A stretch of 64,000 nucleotides of DNA from Zygnema cylindricum (taxonomy: Eukaryota > Streptophyta > Zygnematophyceae > Zygnematales > Zygnemataceae), in contig JBBHKE010002372.1 in assembly GCA_037447655.1 (NCBI GenBank), positions 1-64,000 of the forward strand, given 5' to 3'. The notes beneath the pieces are model-generated. The model had not been told where the DNA came from. It saw only the letters and a list, made by a program, of their open reading frames with translations, and did not search any database. A program made the translations under genes and the position numbers. Positions 12,070 through 22,482 of the stretch are shown piece by piece. Every line of letters begins with the position of its first letter. The stretch's first letter is position 1.

Positions 12070-12634
12070 AATGAGAGACTGGGAAGCAGCAAAAAGGGTG
12101 TTGAGATATCTTGCAGGTACTCGAAATCTTAAGCTTGTACTCAGATGAGCAGAGGTGAAAATACCGACGTGGAGCGATGCTAGCTATGGAGACATGCCAA
12201 GCAAGATATCTATAACAGCCTTGTTCTGAAGATTGGAGATGGAACTTGCTGTTGGAGTAGCAAATTAAAAATGGTTATAGCTCAATCCACAATGGAGTCA
12301 GAATATATGGTAGCAGCTTGCGCCCTCTAACAACTCTTATAGGTCAAGTCCATTTTACAAAAATTCGGTAAATGCAAACAGGTCCTCAAAGCTATCTGAT
12401 GTGACAACAAGGCAACAATTGCAATTGCCTCTAACCCCAACCATCACTTTAAGAGCAAACACATGGATGTTAGACTTCACTTTGTAAAAGAAAAAATACT
12501 TGCAAAACTCATTAAATTGTGTTATTTAAGATGGTTGTTGACATGTTAACAAAGCCCTTCCTGCTCCTAAGTTTCAATATAACAAAGATGCTATTAAAAT
12601 AAGTGAGTAACAAAGTCTAAAAAATTTAGGCGAG
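12070..12634 (+). pseudogene. E1 RNase H remnant and purine tract
   Basis: Encodes [18 protein letters not shown], then TWSDASYGDMPSK, and after frame changes NPNHHFKSKHMDVRLHF, the standard copia RNase H series. Multiple stops are present. It ends with the purine tract atttaggcgag just before the 3' LTR. Confidence 0.8.
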
Positions 12635-13626
12635 TGTTGAATTTTGAAATTTTTATTTCAGTAGATAGGGTTGTGAGAAGACTTAAAGACTTAGAATATT
12701 TTCTAAAGTCTTTTGCTGTAATACTTACCTGTATTAGTGTTACAGTAGCAAAAGTACAATAGAGAGTTTTGTACTTCTACAAGTACACGTTTCGGCAAGA
12801 AAAGTTAATGCAGGTATTCTGGAGTGGCGCCGACATCCACATACGCATGTCAAAAATCATACAGGCAGTTTTGGTGAATTTGACGGGCTTGCCAAACAAA
12901 GCCGGACATCTGGGAGTGTACCGTACGAAATCAAAAGAATATCGTTGATACGAGAGAGATTTGACGGACTCGATTAAAGCTGGGACCACAATAACTGAGT
13001 GCGTCGTACGCACTTAGGACGCTCGTACCATCGATCAACATTCATCTCGACTTTTATGGCTGATGCAGACTAAGCGTCGGCAACATTAATTTTACGGACA
13101 ATATGTGTTAATATTTTGAAAACAAGAAGTTGACGTTTAGTGAATTAATTCATAGTGTTACACTATTCATTTAGCGGTAGGTAGTAATTAGGGTTTTGGA
13201 GGTTCTCACGGTACAGTAAAGTATAGGCTGGATACTTTGTCGTAAGTCAAGATAGTATTTTAGTACAGTAACCCGAATTATTGTAGACCATTAGATACTC
13301 ACTGTGAGCATATAGTTTAGGACTAAGTTAGATTTGAATCATCCAGTTTTGGGAATATGATTTTTCTAAGGGCAGTTTTTGGGAAACTTCCAGACATTAT
13401 ATCTTATTGTTTTCTAGGGTCATTTAGACTGGAATTTTGGGAGTTTTCAGTTTATTATGATGTGTATCATTGTGAAAAATTTGAGGCATATTGGCTATTT
13501 GAGTTATATTTTGTGTTGGATCAAAATTGGCTATTGATTAGATGTTTTAATAGCTCTTGTTATTTTTTATGTCTACTTCCACTACTCTTATTGGTTCTTA
13601 TGCGGAACCATGGTTGTAGAACAACA
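12635..13626 (+). repeat. E1 3' LTR
   Basis: Runs from TGTTGAATTTTG to TTGTAGAACAACA, about 992 bp. The ATG at 13569 corresponds to the Gag start in the 5' LTR. Beyond 13626 the sequence switches abruptly to E4 reverse transcriptase on the minus strand, confirming the LTR end. Confidence 0.87.
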
Positions 13627-14735
13627 ATATCAATTATAGCATACATCAACTTTCCTATAATAGAGCGACAAAGGGAAGCTACATTCCTTGGGCATTCCCA
13701 TCGGAGACTAGTTTGGTAAGAGGAGTATTGGAATCAAGAGGAGTAGTTACCGGAATGCAATCAACCATATTAAATTGTTCCAAAAGATCAATGATATAAT
13801 GTTCTTGACTCATACTTAAAATGTGTTTAGACCTGCGACGTAAAATAGTAATGCCTAGGCAATAATCAAGATCGCCTAAATCCGTCATTGGCCAATGTGA
13901 TGAGAGAATAATTTTGACTTTGAGTATTTGTGTTTTGCTAGGACCAGCGAGAATCAAATCATCCACATAAATAATAATAATGATTAAATTGTCTCCTATA
14001 CCTCTAACATAAATTCCAGGATCTGCACTTATTTCCCTAAATATTTCTTTTAATAAAACAGAGACTAGCGTTTTATGTCACACACGTGGGGCCTGCTTGA
14101 GGCCATAAATGGATTTTTGCAAGTGACACACAAGAGATTCTTTACCAATGATGACAAAACCAGGCACTTGATCCACGTAAATGTCCTCATCAAGACTGCC
14201 GTCGAGAAAAGCAGTTTTGCCATCAAGTTGCTGAAGCTCCCAGTCATGGATGGCGGCAAGAGACAAAATCATACGAATAGAATCGAATTTTGCGACAGGA
14301 GCAAAGGTTTCCTGGAAATCAACTCCTTTCGTTTGTAAGTACCCTTTGCCACCAGGCGCGCTTTGTAACGTTCGATAGATCCGTCGGCGAACCTTTTGAT
14401 TTTGAAGACCCATTTTGAACCAATCGCGCGGCGATTTGGCGGCAGCGTACAGAGCGTCCAAGTCTTATTTGTCATTAATGGTTGGTACTCTTCAGTAGTC
14501 GCGAGGCGCCACATGTCAGTGTGAGGTCATTTTAAAGCAGACTTAAATATAGGTGGATCGCGGACGTCAGCAAGGTTGGCGTGAGCCAATCTGTCACCAA
14601 CTTTCCAATTGGGAATTGAAGGGCGTGTACTATGTCGTTACGGAAAGCTATACGGTTGGTAGCGTAAGAGGTGAACCGCTAGGAGAAAGTACAGGTGAAA
14701 TAGTTGATTCCAAAAAAATAGACAAAATCGGTTAG
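13627..14735 (-). pseudogene. E4 copia relic: linker and reverse transcriptase
   Basis: Minus-strand fragments read WRLATTEEYQPLMTNKTW, IGSKWVFKIKRFADGSIERY, RLVAKG, FQETFAPVAKFDSIRMILS, QLDGKTAFLDGSLDEDIYV, SIYGLKQAPRVW, DDLILAG (following a frame change), DLGDLDYCLGI and VTTPLDSNTPLTKL: copia RT in correct order. It stops at IIDI beside E1 and resumes at 8990. No E4 integrase or Gag is seen above 14735. Several frameshifts and stops. Confidence 0.85.
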
Positions 14736-14770
14736 AAAACGTCTGTAGCAAATGATTGAAGGTAGCCAAC

Positions 14771-15325
14771 AGAGTCATAAGATATCTGGTTGGAACCAAG
14801 AATTATGGTTGCATTTGGGAGGGGAGCACACTGTTATCACCACTTGGAGTGATGCCAATTATGGGGATGCACCTATGAGAAGATGCATTTCTGGATATGT
14901 TTCGTATATGGGGGGAGGTGCTTGCTGTTGGAGCAGTAAGCAACAAAAGGTGGTTGCTCAGTCTACTATGGAGGCTCAGTATATGGCGTCTTGTTCTACT
15001 ATAAAAGAACTAATGTGGGTGAAGTCATTGTTGCAAGAACTGGGATATATGAAGGAGGGAGTGCATGAAGTCTTTTGCGATAATCAAGCTGCAATTCTAA
15101 TTGCAGCCAATCCAAAACACCATTTCAAAGCAAAACATATGGACATAAGATTAAGCTTCGTGAGAGAAAAAGTTGAAAATTAAATATTAAATCTTGTGTA
15201 TAGACTTGATGAAGAAATGGTGGCTGACATGATGACCAAACCTGTGCTTTCTCCTAAATTAAAATATTGTCGGGAAAAATGTGGGTTGAAAGAAAAATTA
15301 AAATTAGACTAGAAAATAAGGGGAG
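14771..15325 (+). pseudogene. E5 copia RNase H (family 3-like)
   Basis: Starts abruptly at RVIRYLVGT, then LWLHLGGEHTVITTWSDANY, RRCISGYVSYMGGGACCWSS, KQQKVVAQSTMEAQYMASC, VFCDNQAAILIAANPKHHFK, MDIRLSFVREKVEN, stop. The active-site Asp of TWSDA, the Glu of TMEAQY and the Asp of CDNQ are kept. The purine tract aaaataaggggag precedes the LTR at 15326. The 5' part of the element is missing. Confidence 0.85.
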
Positions 15326-15496
15326 TGTTGAAATAAATAGTTTTTAGGTATTTTCTAAGTCTTAATATATTAGCGGAAAAAAAAACATTCAGGGAGTTTG
15401 TCTTCATCTCTTCTCTCTTACCCCCATACTTGTTGTAGTCACTGAAGGAGAGACAAAGTGATGGAGCCATGGCTGCCTCAGCTCCATAGACACGGT

Positions 15497-15523
15497 TAGA
15501 GAGTGACCTTAAGTCACTCTCTA
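15497..15523. repeat. Perfect 11-bp stem hairpin in E5 LTR
   Basis: TAGAGAGTGAC, loop cttaa, then GTCACTCTCTA. In copy B (about 38132-38158) one stem base differs (g to t). It sits about 15 nt before the tRNA-like segment. Confidence 0.7.
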
Positions 15524-15536
15524 CAAAAAGGTCAAG

Positions 15537-15595
15537 TCCAACAAGACTCGAACCCCCGACCAGTAGAGCGTGGCGTAGCTGTCCGCACTAACCAG
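15537..15595 (-). other. tRNA-like segment, antisense in E5 LTR
   Basis: On the minus strand it reads CTGGTTAGTGCGGAC (D-arm/A-box-like), then GGGGGTTCGAGTCTTG, matching the T-arm B-box GGTTCGANTC. Stems are too weak for a working tRNA. The copy-B version (38173-38233) has a perfect B-box GGTTCGAGTCC. A related antisense segment is found in the E8 LTRs. Confidence 0.55.
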
Positions 15596-16323
15596 TCTGT
15601 TGTAGATGTTCGCTAGAGTATATAGGGTGTGATTCATATTTAAAGTATGTAACGTCCCCTAAACTGATTAACGGAAATGTAAATGTTACATCACATAACA
15701 GATTAAGTTTAGTGCGGACTGGATCCCGCACGAAACAAATGAATCTGACATTTGTTTCGACGGAAGATATTTAATGTCGGTTCTTATCCAACGGCATACG
15801 TCTTCGCCGAGATCTTGGAAAGGTCATTTTGGCCTTTTGTGACGTGGCATGACCTGGAGCCACGTGGAGAGATGACATTTTGTCGTGGGAATTCCGAGGA
15901 ACGTACGGACGAGTGAAAAGCGGACACACGTCCGCTTAATAGCCTTGATGTACATAGGCCGTACAAAAGGTACACCGGCAGTAGTACTTTTTGGTAAGGT
16001 ACAGTAATGTGATTGGTCCGTACTTGAGTAGATAGAAGTTATTGGAGGGAATGAGGACCTAGAAAATTTTGGTAGGTAGTCACCTCTCCCTTTGAGAGTT
16101 TGTACAAATTGGCATTATTACTGCCTCATAACTTATCGGCTGGCTGGCCGTTTTTAGTGATTCTTTTTGCTACGGACTTAGGGGAGTCCAGGCTGCACAA
16201 GAGTGCAGTCAAACTGTCATTTTGCCTTCTTGGACAGTAGTGGTTGTGGTTTAAAGTGGGTTAGTTAAATACTATCTAGAGGCTTCCTGTATTCTGTGGT
16301 CCAATGGAGGACACAGAATTGCA

Positions 16324-17395
16324 ATTTTAAGAGAATTAGCTCAGGTCATTCTATATATGTTCTACAAGAAGAGGGTGGGATAATTAACATTGATGTATAT
16401 ATGGATGATCTATTATTAATTAATAAGTTAATGGATGAAATAAACGCATTAAAGCGGCTTTAAGGTCTAGGTTCGAAATTAATGATCTCGGTGAGGCCAA
16501 ATACATCTTAAGAATACAAGTAGAAAGAGACAGAAATAAGAGGCTGATTATGTTCACTCAAAAAGAAGCAATAGGTAACATGCTGGAAAGATTTGAAATG
16601 AGAGATGTAAAAGGATCCGTAACTCTTATGGAATTCAGGCAGAAATTGGAAGGAATTGATACAGATTTAGACATAATGGTTGGTGGGAGTTGAGAGACAC
16701 GGGAGGAAGAGTTTATGGCTTCAAAGCCATATCGACAGGTAGTCGGAAGTCTTATATATTTTATGAATTGTACGAGACCTGACATTGCAGCAGCTGTGGG
16801 AGTCTTGAGTAGAAGTCTGCAGAATCCTAAAACGGAAGATTGGGAAGCAGCGAAAAGGGTGTTGAGATATCTTGCAGGAACTCGAAATCTCAAGCTTATA
16901 CTCGGAGGAGGAGAGGTTAAAATACAGACGTGGAACGATGCCTGCTATGGGGACATGCCAAGCCGGAAATCTACAACTGGTTTTGTACTTAAGATTGGAG
17001 ATGGAACTTGATGTTGGAGAAGCAAATTACTATAGGTTATTGCTCAATTCACAATGGAGTCTGAATATATGGCAGCAGCTTCGGCCCTCACAAAGCTCCT
17101 ATGGGTCAAGTCTACTCTACACGAACTTGGGTACATGCAAATAGGTCCTCAGTCTATTTGGTGTGACAACCATGCAGCTGTTACCATTGCCTCTAACCCC
17201 AACCATCATTTTAAGAGAAAACACATGGATGTTAGACTTCACTTTGTAAGAGAAAAAATACTTGCAAAAGTCATTAAATTGTGTTATTTAAGATGGTGGC
17301 TGACATGTTAACAAAAGCCCTTCCTGCTCCTAAGTTGTAATTCCGCAAAGAGGCTATAAACTAAGTGAGTAAATGAGTCTAAAGATTTAGGGGAG
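16324..17395 (+). pseudogene. E6 copia RT to RNase H (family 1 fragment)
   Basis: Begins inside RT (KRISSGHSIYVLQEEGG, then YMDDLLL in place of YVDD). It continues [104 protein letters not shown] stop near 17011 (GDGT, stop) and a few frame changes break it. The purine tract gatttaggggag precedes the LTR at 17396. The N-terminal half of RT and all upstream genes are missing. Confidence 0.85.
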
Positions 17396-17830
17396 TGTTG
17401 AATTTTGAAATCTTTATTTCAGTAGATAGGGTTCTGATAATGGACTAAAAAACTTCAAATACTTTCTAAAGTCCTTTGTTGTAATACTTACCTATATTAG
17501 TGGTACGATATCAAAAGTACAATAAAGTATTTTGTACATTTACAGGTACACGTGTCGGCAAGAGAAGTTAGCAAGTATTCCAGAGTGGCGCCGACATCCA
17601 CAAACGCGTGTTAAAAAATCATACAGGCAGTTTCCGTGAATTTGACGGGCGCACAAACTGAGCCGGACATCTACGAGTGAACTGTACGGAATCAAAAAAA
17701 TATCGTAGATACGAGACAAATTTTACAGACTCGATTAAAGCGGGAACCACAATGACAAAGTGCGTCGTACGCACTCAGAAAGCTCATACCATCGAATCAA
17801 CATTCATCTCGTCTTTTGTGGCTAATGCTA
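17396..17830 (+). repeat. E6 3' LTR, truncated
   Basis: TGTTGAATTTTGAAATC start, followed by the family-1 LTR up to about 17830 (gtggctaatgc). The remaining ~550 bp, including the Gag ATG, are absent. E7 begins about 30 bp later. Confidence 0.75.
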
Positions 17831-17857
17831 TATATTAATTCCTTAATTTTATATTAA

Positions 17858-18790
17858 AAAGTTATATTTATTGCAATTTATGTTGATGATTTCCTTGTCT
17901 TAAGTAAATCTATTTGCTTATCTTTTGTAAATCTATGGATAAAATAAATAAATTGAAGAATGAATTAAAAGGAAGATTTGAGATGAAGGATATAGGAGAA
18001 GCAAGGTATATTTTGGGAATTAAGGTAGAGAGAGACAGAGATAGAAAGATAATAAGATTAACTCAAAAAGAGGCCATTGGAAACATGTTAGAAAAATTCC
18101 AAATGGACAAGGCTAATAGGTTTACCACTCCTACGGAATTAAAGAAGGGAAGTGAGGGGAGTGAGGAAGAGGGAGTTATAATCTTAGATGATGAGGAAGG
18201 CCTCGAAAAGAAAAGATTTATGCAGACCATCCCTTATAGACTAGTAGTGGGCAGCCTAATATATTTTATGAATTGTACCCGTCCGGACATAGCCGCAGCT
18301 GTACGAGTACTAAGTAGGAGTGTGAATGCTCCCACTAAAAAAGATTGGGAGGCAGCTAAGAGAGTCGTTAGATATCTCATAGGAACTAGGGATCTATGGT
18401 TGCATTTGGGTGGGAACAATACTGACATCACCACTTGGAGTGATGCCAGCTATGGGGATGCTCCTATCAGGAGATGCACATCTTGATATGTATTGTAAGT
18501 GGGTGATGGGGCTTGCTGCTGGAGGAGCAAGCAGCAAAAGGTTATTGCTCAGTCCACCATGGAGGCTGAGTACATGGCTTCTTGCTCTGCTATAAAAGAA
18601 TTAATGTGGGTCAAGTCTTTGCTTGGTGAGCTTGGTCATCTTAAGAGTGGTGTTCAAAAAGTGTTTTGTGATAATCAGTCAGCCATTGCCATTTCACCCA
18701 ATTTTAAACACCACTTTAAAGTCAAACATATGAACATTAGACTTAGCATTGAATGAGAGAAGGTAGAGGAGGGTGACGTTATCGGGGGTG
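17858..18790 (+). pseudogene. E7 copia RT to RNase H (family 3 fragment)
   Basis: Starts at the RT active-site block (FIAIYVDDFLVLSKS), carries a ~25 bp insertion flanked by gtaaatct, then DKINKLKNELKGRFEMKDIG, QKEAIGNMLEKFQMDKANR, CTRPDIAAAVRVLSRS, RVVRYLIGTRDLWLHLGG, TTWSDASYGDAPIRRCTS, stop, and (next frame) STMEAEYMASCSAIKELMW and VFCDNQSAIAISPNFKHHFK. It closely resembles E8. No 3' LTR was recognised after it. Confidence 0.82.
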
Positions 18791-19674
18791 GGTGAGGTAG
18801 CCGATAGACTAGACGAATGACGTCATCTTTTTGGATTTTGTTGAGGAGGAGGAAAACAGGGTTGGGTGAAAGTTTAATGGGGGGGTAGAGGGAGGGGGAG
18901 GGGGAAAGGGAGAGGGGAGGGGGAGGGGGAGGGGGAGAGAGGGAGGGAGAGGGGGAGGGAGAGGGAGACAATGTTTTAAGAAACTATGCGTAATTTTCAA
19001 ATTTATTAGAGAATAGGAGGCAAGGAGATTCACTGTACGAAATCTGTACGGATTAATTCATATTATGACGTGGCTTATAAGTTCGGTGCCGGAAAACCCG
19101 GGATGTTTTTTATTGGTTCCTGGAAATTCGGAACCATTCAGGTTTGTCGGTTGGCGCAAGTCAGGTGGCAGTGGATAAGACGGTTACGAATGGTTCCGTA
19201 CAATACTTGTTCAATATTGTACTGTATAGTATGAAGTAAGTCCTATACGGATTTAATAATGTAAGGATTAACTGGTCAACGAGATTTTGATTTGGCCACC
19301 GACGTCGTACACTGTTCACTTAATGTGAATGTGACTATTTTTTTTTTAGTGTACATGTACTTCTACTTTTGTTGTAAGAGTTCCACGTGGCAAATGGTAA
19401 CAGCTAGTCGTACGCACATACGTCTGCTAGTGTAGAGTTCCCTTACATGTTGAAAATCAAAAAGGCTATTAATTAAATTTCATATCCGAACAAAATTTAT
19501 TTCGTTTCGTGCAAGTTAATTTATGCATATGATGTCATCCTTTCATTTGTGTCCAAGTTCAACGTAACGGTTCGTGATTAGATTCTATTTCTGCAGCTAA
19601 GTTAAATGTCGGTATGGAGCTCACGTGAAGTGAGAAACTACCTCCACGCATCCATATTATTTATATGTGATTCC
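18791..19674. other. Non-coding, with GA tract 18870-18972
   Basis: No gene is recognised. A G/A-rich tract (ggagggg words) lies at 18870-18972. It is shorter and differently arranged in copy B (about 41490-41556), one of the few real length differences outside the copia blocks. The right part (19480-19660) includes a segment that recurs at 63846-63925. Confidence 0.6.
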
Positions 19675-19713
19675 TGTTGTTCTACAACCACAGTTGCAAG
19701 CGGAGGACCAGCA
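19675..19713 (-). mobile_element. 39-bp fragment of a family-1 LTR end
   Basis: TGTTGTTCTACAACC... to GGACCAGCA equals the first 39 bp of the E9 LTR at 42263, after the same flank GTGATTCC. It then changes to unrelated sequence. A 12-bp direct repeat TATTTATATGTG (19658-19669 and 19714-19725) surrounds the fragment. This marks the right edge of duplication copy A. Confidence 0.85.
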
Positions 19714-19869
19714 TATTTATATGTGTATACATACATATATAGATTTTAAAAAACATATTTTACATAAACGAAAAATTAATTGGAAAATAAATAAAAAAAC
19801 AAAAAAAACTTCATAAAACAACAAAAAACAAAAAACAAAAAGCAAAAAAAAAAAAAAAAAAAAACTTAC

Positions 19870-21385
19870 AATTCTGTGAGACGACAGGTCACACTTATCC
19901 AAAGGCAGAAATTTCCGGTCAAAAGGTTGCTAGACATATTTCTTTAAAAAAAAAAAAATCAAACAAACAAACAAAAAACTTCATTAGTTCTTTATCCAAA
20001 ATAAAAAAAACTAAACAATATACAACGTAAATTTAATATCCTTAAATGTGTTTAATAATATTAAGAACATTGAGAATCAACAATTAATTAGAAGAAGACA
20101 AAAGAGCCACTTTAGTTTAAGTTAAAAAAAAAAAAAACAATTTTTTAAACTTTCAGTTATTTTTTTTTCTTCGTTTTTTCTTGTCAAAAATTGGAAAAAA
20201 TTATTAATGCCTATTTTTGTGTTAAATTATTGTCTCCTTTAAAACATAATTTTAGTGAAAAAAAATTACTTACGCTATTTTCATAAGTTTCCTCTATTTT
20301 ATAATCTTTTAGTCAAATACTAAATAAATCTAATTTACCCTAATTCATATATGAAATGTATTTTCCCCTATTTCATATTTTTAATAAAAAAAATAATTGT
20401 ATTTTTATATATTTAAAATTTAGGGACTTACAAAACAGTAAGTTTCGAGAAGTTTTGGAAAGAGGGAGGAATTTCTTTCACCAAAGTATTTCCGTCAATT
20501 TTTCTGCAAAAAAAAATAAATAGTAAATAAATAAATGAGAATTTAATTTTACAAAGTATTCCATTTTGAAAAATTATTTCCAGCAAAAAAAAAAACAGTA
20601 AAAACAAAAAAACGATGAAGACTAAATAACGGAGTAAAACTAGAATTGAATAAGTAAATAAATGAAAGAATAAATGAACAAAAAAAAATATGAATAAACA
20701 AATTATTGTTAACAAATGAATAAATAAATGAATAAACAGAAAAATAAATAGATAAGTGAATGAACGAATAAATAAACGAATAAATAAATGAATGACTAAT
20801 TAGTTAAATTAAAAAAGAAGTTTTCAGACTTTGTAAAGGTAAGATTTTTGAAAGATCTTCCAATGTAAGAAGGAAGTCTCCAGTTAAAAACAATTTGAGA
20901 GAACCAAAAAACAAAATACAACAAAAAAAAAAAAAAAAAGAAAATTTGTAAAATGGGGAAAAGGAAATCGTTTTTTCTTGGACTCAAAACCATTTGTTTT
21001 CATTATGAAGAAGGACAAACCGAATTATTTTTCTAAAAAAAGGTAGAACCCAAAATTTAAACAAAAAGAAAGAATGGAGATATTTTAAGAGATGGACCAA
21101 AAGTGCAAAATAACGTATAAAAAAAACAAAAAAAAGGCTTATGCAAATGAAGATGTCCGCAGTAATAAATATATATATATATGAAAAATCTGTAAACGAA
21201 AAGAAAAAAACAAAAAAAGTAACAAGAAACAATCTGTAAAATTACAAAATTAAGAAAAGAAAAATAACAAAAGTGGTACCAAGCTGCGATCTGAAATTAT
21301 TTTTCAGCTCAATTTGTTAATTATTTCACCTTTCTCTGTTTATCTATTGACTTACTTATTTTATTTATTTATTTAATATATATCT

Positions 21386-21435
<50 letters not shown>

Positions 21436-21480
21436 ATCTATATCTATATATCTATAAATATGTATATATCTATAAATATG

Positions 21481-21523
<43 letters not shown>

Positions 21524-21677
21524 TTTTAATTCTTTTTCCCTTTTTTTTTTCCTATTGATTTATTTATTAATAATCTTACAATTTTTTGAGGTTTACAAGA
21601 TTGGATAAATTCGGAAATGGAATCGACATATTCCAATTCTCCAAACTCCTGTCACAAAAAAAAAAAAAAAAATTAAA

Positions 21678-21709
<32 letters not shown>

Positions 21710-22198
21710 CTAAAGCCAATTCGATTGAAACAAAAGCTAAACCAAAAACCCAAAAATCCCAAAATCCCAAAATTCCAAAAATACCAAAAACCCCAAAAAC
21801 ACCAAAATCCCAATAACCCAAAACGCCAAAAAAACTTAAAAACCTCCAAAATCCCAAAACCCCAGAATCGTAAAAACCCCAAAAATCCCAACAACCAAAA
21901 ACCACAAAACCCAAAATCCCAAAATCCAGAGAGGGAGAGGGAGAGGGAGAGGAAGAGGAGAGAGGGAGAGTGAGGGGGAGAGGGAGAGGAGGAAGAGAGA
22001 GAAAGAGAGGGAGAGAGAGGGAGACAGGAAGAGAGAGAGGGAGAGAGAGAGAGGGAGAGAGGAGACAGAGGAAGAGAGAGAGGGGGAGAGAGGGAGAAAG
22101 GGAGAGAGAGAGGGAGAGAATCTCACAGTTCCGTAAGTGTTGTAAGGTTGTTGACGGAATTTGGCAACTCTCCACTCCAAAAATTGTTTCCCAGATAT
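19870..22198 (-). CDS. LRR protein gene, minus strand, at least four one-LRR exons (partial model)
   Basis: Exons seen in order of transcription: 22127-22198 (72 nt; [18 protein letters not shown]...), 21580-21648 (69 nt; [20 protein letters not shown]), 20432-20503 (72 nt; [20 protein letters not shown]), 19870-19941 (72 nt; [20 protein letters not shown]). Each has AG before it and GTGAG/GTAAG after it, and each splits the same Leu codon 2/1, so exons can be skipped or added without changing frame. A degenerate LRR-like segment near 20810-20895 ([15 protein letters not shown]) lacks a clear acceptor. Plant LRR receptors often use 72-nt LRR exons (known). The N-terminus, C-terminus and any kinase domain were not found. 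Introns are very A/T-rich on this strand. Confidence 0.65.
21370..21530. repeat. TA microsatellite
   Basis: Two long (TA)n runs separated by atctatatctataaatatg words, within an intron of the minus-strand LRR gene. Confidence 0.9.
21655..21711. repeat. Poly-A / poly-T inverted repeat
   Basis: A run of about 17 A, short spacer attaaac, then about 34 T. It would form a strong hairpin. It lies just upstream of the acceptor of the 21580-21648 exon, so on the sense strand the A run precedes a T-rich tract. Confidence 0.85.
21735..21928. repeat. Degenerate CCCAAAAT-type tandem repeat
   Basis: Variable 8-10 bp units such as cccaaaat and ccaaaaac. Open frames through it (Lys/Pro/Gln-rich) are low-complexity by-products. 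Confidence 0.8.
21929..22120 (-). repeat. Intronic purine tract (CT on the sense strand)
   Basis: gagaggg/gagaga repeats on plus, so pyrimidine on the gene strand. It begins directly after the donor site at 22121-22126 of the 22127-22198 exon. Confidence 0.9.
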
Positions 22199-22482
22199 CT
22201 AAAAAAAATATTATAATATAAATAAACAAAATACAAAATGAATTTATAAATTATAATAGAAATTAAAACATAAGAAAAAAAGAGGGGTAAAAGAAGAAAT
22301 AAAAAATATAAAAAAAAAGACAATTTGAGCAAAAAAATTGAAAACGTATTCAGTTAATTTTCGACATTTTTTCTTTCGATAAATCCAAAAAAATTAACCA
22401 TTTAATATTCCAAAAAAATTAAACATTTAATATTGCAAAAATATTTAAAAAAAAAATTAAAAGAATTGTTTCACAAATTAAG
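22199..22482. other. AT-rich spacer
   Basis: No gene or repeat is recognised apart from short A and T runs; possibly intron sequence of the minus-strand LRR gene. Confidence 0.4.

Larger units (their letters stand above)
8991..13626 (+). mobile_element. E1, Ty1/copia LTR retrotransposon (family 1), internally deleted
   Basis: Complete in outline: 5' LTR 8991-9883, primer site 9884-9894, Gag, zinc knuckle, protease, integrase, RNase H end, purine tract, 3' LTR 12635-13626. The reverse transcriptase is missing: after the integrase the sequence passes a gaggaagaggaagag stretch near 11998-12012 straight into RNase H. Flanking 5-mers (gtacc in copy B, atatc on the right) look like one target duplication altered by transitions. 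The 5' LTR starts TATTG rather than TGTTG, also a G-to-A change. Inserted into minus-strand relic E4. Confidence 0.85.
15326..16323 (+). repeat. E5 3' LTR, about 1.0 kb
   Basis: Runs from TGTTGAAATAAATAG to ...GGACACAGAATTGCA. The end resembles the E8 LTR end (TCAATGGAGACCACAGGATTTCA on the element strand), so the two belong to related families. After 16323 the sequence enters the middle of E6 RT coding, so E5 appears inserted in, or joined into, E6. Confidence 0.75.
2881..19713 (+). repeat. Segmental duplication, copy A (16.8 kb)
   Basis: Collinear and in the same orientation as 25483-42301. Shared landmarks include the LRR terminal exon (3186 / 25789), the 1.2 kb CT tract, the MITE (6039 / 28622), the E1 element (8991 / 31564) and the E5 LTR (15326 / 37965). 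The left edge is in a CT tract. The right edge is 39 bp into a copia LTR. Within matching blocks the copies differ mainly by single-base insertions or deletions, with copy A usually carrying the extra base. Five internal blocks are clearly more divergent. Confidence 0.93.

Noticed and set aside
17581-17600. Primer-binding site at gtggcgccgac in family-1 LTRs (Lys-tRNA-like TGGCGCC)
   Set aside because: It lies in the middle of the LTR, far from its end; the LTR end and adjacent GGTTATGGGCC define the true site.
20984-21060. Additional LRR exon on minus ([15 protein letters not shown])
   Set aside because: Ends at a stop, its phase differs from the other LRR exons and no donor is seen.
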